In this document: piece after piece, positions 5,687 through 7,515 of the stretch
How the letters are laid out: each line of letters begins with the position of its first letter
How positions within the stretch are numbered: position 1 is the stretch's first letter
Source: DASRSS01 sp035656335
Lineage (GTDB): Bacteria; Actinomycetota; Actinomycetes; Mycobacteriales; Jatrophihabitantaceae
NCBI GenBank assembly: GCA_035656335.1
Contig: DASRSS010000214.1
Coordinates: 1-7,515, forward strand
Reading direction: 5' to 3'
DNA: 7,515 nucleotides
The notes under the pieces: generated by a model
Database searches by the model: none
What the model was told of the DNA's origin: nothing
What the model saw: the letters and a program-made list of their open reading frames with translations, nothing else
Program-made: the position numbers and the translations under genes

Positions 5687-6982
5687 CTACCGCTTCTCGA
5701 CGGGGACGAACGACCGCTGCGGGGCGCCTGTGTACAGCTGGCGCGGCCGGCCGATGCGGGTCTCCTCGTCGTTGATCATCTCGTGCCACTGGGCGATCCA
5801 GCCGGGCAGCCGGCCGATGGCGAACAGCACGGTGAACATCTTGGTCGGGAAGCCCATCGCGCGGTACAGCAGCCCGGTGTAGAAGTCCACATTCGGGTAC
5901 AGCTTGCGCTCGACGAAGTAGTCGTCCGACAGGGCGACACCCTCGAGCTCCATCGCGATGTCGAGCAGGTCGTCGCGCTTGCCGAGCCCGGTCAGGATCT
6001 CGTCCGCGGTCTTCTTCACGATCGCCGCGCGCGGGTCGTAGTTCTTGTAGACCCGGTGCCCGAAGCCCATCAGCTTGACGCCGGCCTCGCGGTTCTTCAC
6101 CTTCTGCACAAAGGCGTTCACGTCGCCGCCGCTGTCCCGGATCGATTCGAGCATCTCCAGCACCGACTGGTTCGCGCCGCCGTGCAGCGGACCGAACAGC
6201 GCGTTGATGCCCGCCGAGACGGACGCGAACAGGTTCGCCTGCGACGAACCGACGAGCCGCACGGTGGACGTCGAGCAGTTCTGCTCGTGGTCCGCATGCA
6301 GGATGAACAGCATGTCGAGCGCGCGCACGATCACCGGGTCGGGCTCGTACGGTTCGGCGGGCAGGCCGAACGTCATGCGCAGGAAGTTCTCCACCAGGCT
6401 CAGCTTGTTGTCCGGGTAGAGGAAGGGCTGGCCGACCGACTTCTTGTAGGCGTACGCGGCGATGGTCGGCAGCTTGGCCAGCAACCGGATCGTGGACAGC
6501 TCGACGTCCTCGGTGTCCATCGGGTCCAGCGAATCGGGGTAGTAGGCGGACAGCGCGTTGACGGCACTGGACAGTACCGGCATCGGGTGGGCGTTGCGGG
6601 GGAAGCCGTCGAAGAACCGCTTCAGGTCCTCGTGCAGCATGGTGTGCAGCTGGATCCGCTTGGTGAACTCGGCCAGCTGGTCCTTGTCCGGCAGCTCGCC
6701 GTAGATCAACAGGTAGCTCACCTCGAGGAAGGTCGACTTCTCGGCCAGGTGCTCGATCGGGTAGCCGCGGTAGCGCAGGATGCCGGCGTCGCCGTCGATG
6801 TAGGTGATCGCGCTCTTGCACGAGGCGGTGTTGACGAAGCCGTTGTCGAAGGTGGTGTAGCCGGTCTTGGACAACAGCGAACCCAGCGCGATGCCGTCGG
6901 CGCCCTCGGTGGCGCTGACGATCTCCAGGTCGGTTTCCCCGCCCGGGTACTTCAAAGTGGCGATGTCGTCGGTGTCGGCCAC
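5687..6982 (-). CDS. gltA: Citrate synthase (E. coli GltA-like)
   Basis: Condenses acetyl-CoA with oxaloacetate to citrate, the entry step of the TCA cycle, in the cytoplasm. The 431-residue length and sequence are close to E. coli GltA (427 residues). Conserved blocks are FILHADHEQNCSTSTVR (226-242), GPLHGGAN (264-271), MGFGHRVYKNYDPRA (305-319) and NVDFY (364-368). The catalytic residues are His267, His309 and Asp366, equivalent to E. coli His264, His305 and Asp362. The C-terminal GRPRQLYTG block (411-419) is also present, so the protein looks intact and active. It is the full GltA type, not the shorter 2-methylcitrate synthase type, although substrate choice between the two is not certain from sequence alone. 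The GTG start at 6982 is supported by an excellent ribosome binding site. The gene follows pdxH on the same strand after a 135-bp gap, likely with its own promoter, and precedes hmgA by 19 bp. Confidence 0.96.
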   Translation of the reverse strand: MADTDDIATLKYPGGETDLEIVSATEGADGIALGSLLSKTGYTTFDNGFVNTASCKSAITYIDGDAGILRYRGYPIEHLAEKSTFLEVSYLLIYGELPDKDQLAEFTKRIQLHTMLHEDLKRFFDGFPRNAHPMPVLSSAVNALSAYYPDSLDPMDTEDVELSTIRLLAKLPTIAAYAYKKSVGQPFLYPDNKLSLVENFLRMTFGLPAEPYEPDPVIVRALDMLFILHADHEQNCSTSTVRLVGSSQANLFASVSAGINALFGPLHGGANQSVLEMLESIRDSGGDVNAFVQKVKNREAGVKLMGFGHRVYKNYDPRAAIVKKTADEILTGLGKRDDLLDIAMELEGVALSDDYFVERKLYPNVDFYTGLLYRAMGFPTKMFTVLFAIGRLPGWIAQWHEMINDEETRIGRPRQLYTGAPQRSFVPVEKR

Positions 6983-7117
6983 GAGAACCCCTTTGCGCTC
7001 TGGCTGATATGGCTGCCCTGACTAGGTGCTTACAGCTGAAGGTAGTCGTTATGGCGAGGAGGCGCCTGCCCGGGGTCGAGTCCGCTGGTCACGCAATCGA
7101 TCAAGTGGCCCGGCGCG
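6983..7117. other. Intergenic region between pdxH and gltA
   Basis: This 135-bp gap is the second long non-coding stretch after 924-1043 and is a little less GC-rich near 7005-7055. It should hold the gltA promoter on the minus strand, but I could not find a convincing pair of -35 and -10 hexamers. It contains a perfect 8-bp palindrome AGGCGCCT (7060-7067) and a short CAGCTG palindrome (7033-7038), both too small to interpret. No terminator-like hairpin with a T tract was found behind pdxH. Confidence 0.4.
6988..6994 (-). promoter_or_regulatory. Ribosome binding site of gltA
   Basis: AAAGGGG on the minus strand (6994 down to 6988) lies 5 bases before the GTG at 6982. It is the clearest Shine-Dalgarno sequence in the window and fixes the gltA start, since the first residues (ADTDDIATLKYPGG) already match the usual N-terminal region of the enzyme. 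Confidence 0.7.
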
Positions 7118-7515
7118 CTACGGCTGCAGACGCTCCACCCGGTTGCCGGTGACCCGGATGCGGTTGTGCAACCGGTTTTCCCGCCCCTGCCAGAACTCCA
7201 CCACGTCGGCGGCGATGAGGTAGCCGCCCCAGCCCGGCGGCACCGGCACCCGCTCGTGGTCGGCGAAGCGGGCCGTCACCTGCGCCAGCTGCTCCAGCAG
7301 GGCCGCGCGGGAGGCGATCGGCCGGGACTGCTGCGACGCCCAGGCGCCCAGCTGCGACCCGCGCGGTCGCTTGGACCAGTAGTCCTCGGTGACCTGGGCC
7401 GTGACTTTGCTCACCGGCCCGCGCAGGTGGACCTGCCGGCCCAGCTGGTACCACGGGAACGTCACCGCGGCGTACGGCGTCGCCGCCAGATCGTCGGCCT
7501 TGGCCGAGTCATAGT
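7118..7515 (-). CDS. pdxH: Pyridoxamine 5'-phosphate oxidase, C-terminal part (cut by window edge)
   Basis: Oxidises pyridoxamine or pyridoxine 5'-phosphate to pyridoxal 5'-phosphate with FMN and O2, the last step of vitamin B6 cofactor supply. The visible 131 residues cover the back half of the usual 210-230 residue enzyme. They read [16 protein letters not shown], then [49 protein letters not shown] and ENRLHNR near the end. These are the FMN-binding and substrate-binding blocks of PdxH; Arg and His of the RLH motif match E. coli Arg197 and His199. The frame is open to the right edge, so the start lies outside the window; the in-frame GTG at 7465 is internal, because family sequence continues upstream of it. 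The protein ends at the expected place (VERLQP, stop TAG at 7120-7118). It lies upstream of gltA on the same strand. Confidence 0.92.

Noticed and set aside
4123..5775. A 550-codon plus-strand open frame antisense to hmgA and the unknown gene
   Set aside because: Its product is Arg/Val/Asp/His-rich with no recognisable domain, and hmgA on the other strand is certain from its motifs.
5666..7021. A 451-codon plus-strand open frame antisense to gltA
   Set aside because: It mirrors codon structure of gltA, has no family features, and gltA is unambiguous.
6995..7060. A sigma-factor promoter for gltA
   Set aside because: Several TA-containing hexamers exist on the minus strand (for example TACCTT at 7044-7039), but none has an acceptable -35 partner at 16-18 bp, so no site is called.
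7060..7067. AGGCGCCT palindrome as an operator or hairpin
   Set aside because: Eight-base GC palindromes are common by chance in DNA of this composition, and the pairing does not extend further.
1..7515. tRNA, rRNA, CRISPR repeats, insertion sequences, attachment sites
   Set aside because: No cloverleaf-like sequence, regularly spaced repeats, transposase-like protein or terminal inverted repeats were seen on reading both strands.

Overview
The window is dense, GC-rich, intron-free bacterial DNA with many GTG starts, few intergenic bases and a mature lipoprotein gene. The protein sequences read as actinobacterial, most likely from a Pseudonocardiales-type organism (inference from protein style; no 16S or other marker is present). 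No tRNA, rRNA, CRISPR array, insertion sequence or phage gene was seen. It looks like a chromosomal metabolic region, not a mobile island.

Left part (1-923, minus strand): the first codons of a DUF4395-type membrane protein, directly downstream of an intact two-hotdog acyl-CoA thioesterase-like gene. A 120-bp divergent intergenic region (924-1043) holds a plausible plus-strand promoter followed by a very strong 16-bp stem-loop. Middle left (1044-2419, plus strand): a small secreted lipoprotein of unknown function and a cytoplasmic SGNH/GDSL hydrolase.

Right part (2416-7515, minus strand, transcribed right to left): the end of pdxH (pyridoxamine 5'-phosphate oxidase), then gltA (citrate synthase), hmgA (homogentisate 1,2-dioxygenase), an uncharacterised 283-residue protein, and fahA (fumarylacetoacetase). 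Spacings of 19 bp (gltA-hmgA), 4 bp (hmgA-unknown) and a GTGA overlap (unknown-fahA) argue for one transcript from at least hmgA to fahA, and perhaps from gltA. The last gene ends tail-to-tail with the SGNH hydrolase gene in a shared CTAG.

Functionally, hmgA and fahA are the ring-cleavage and final hydrolysis steps of the homogentisate route of tyrosine and phenylalanine breakdown, which yields fumarate and acetoacetate. Citrate synthase takes up the acetyl-CoA made from acetoacetate, so the grouping makes metabolic sense. The classical middle enzyme, glutathione-dependent maleylacetoacetate isomerase, is not in the window. Its place between hmgA and fahA is taken by the uncharacterised protein, which is the most interesting item here. 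The 4-hydroxyphenylpyruvate dioxygenase gene and any pathway regulator are also absent from the window.
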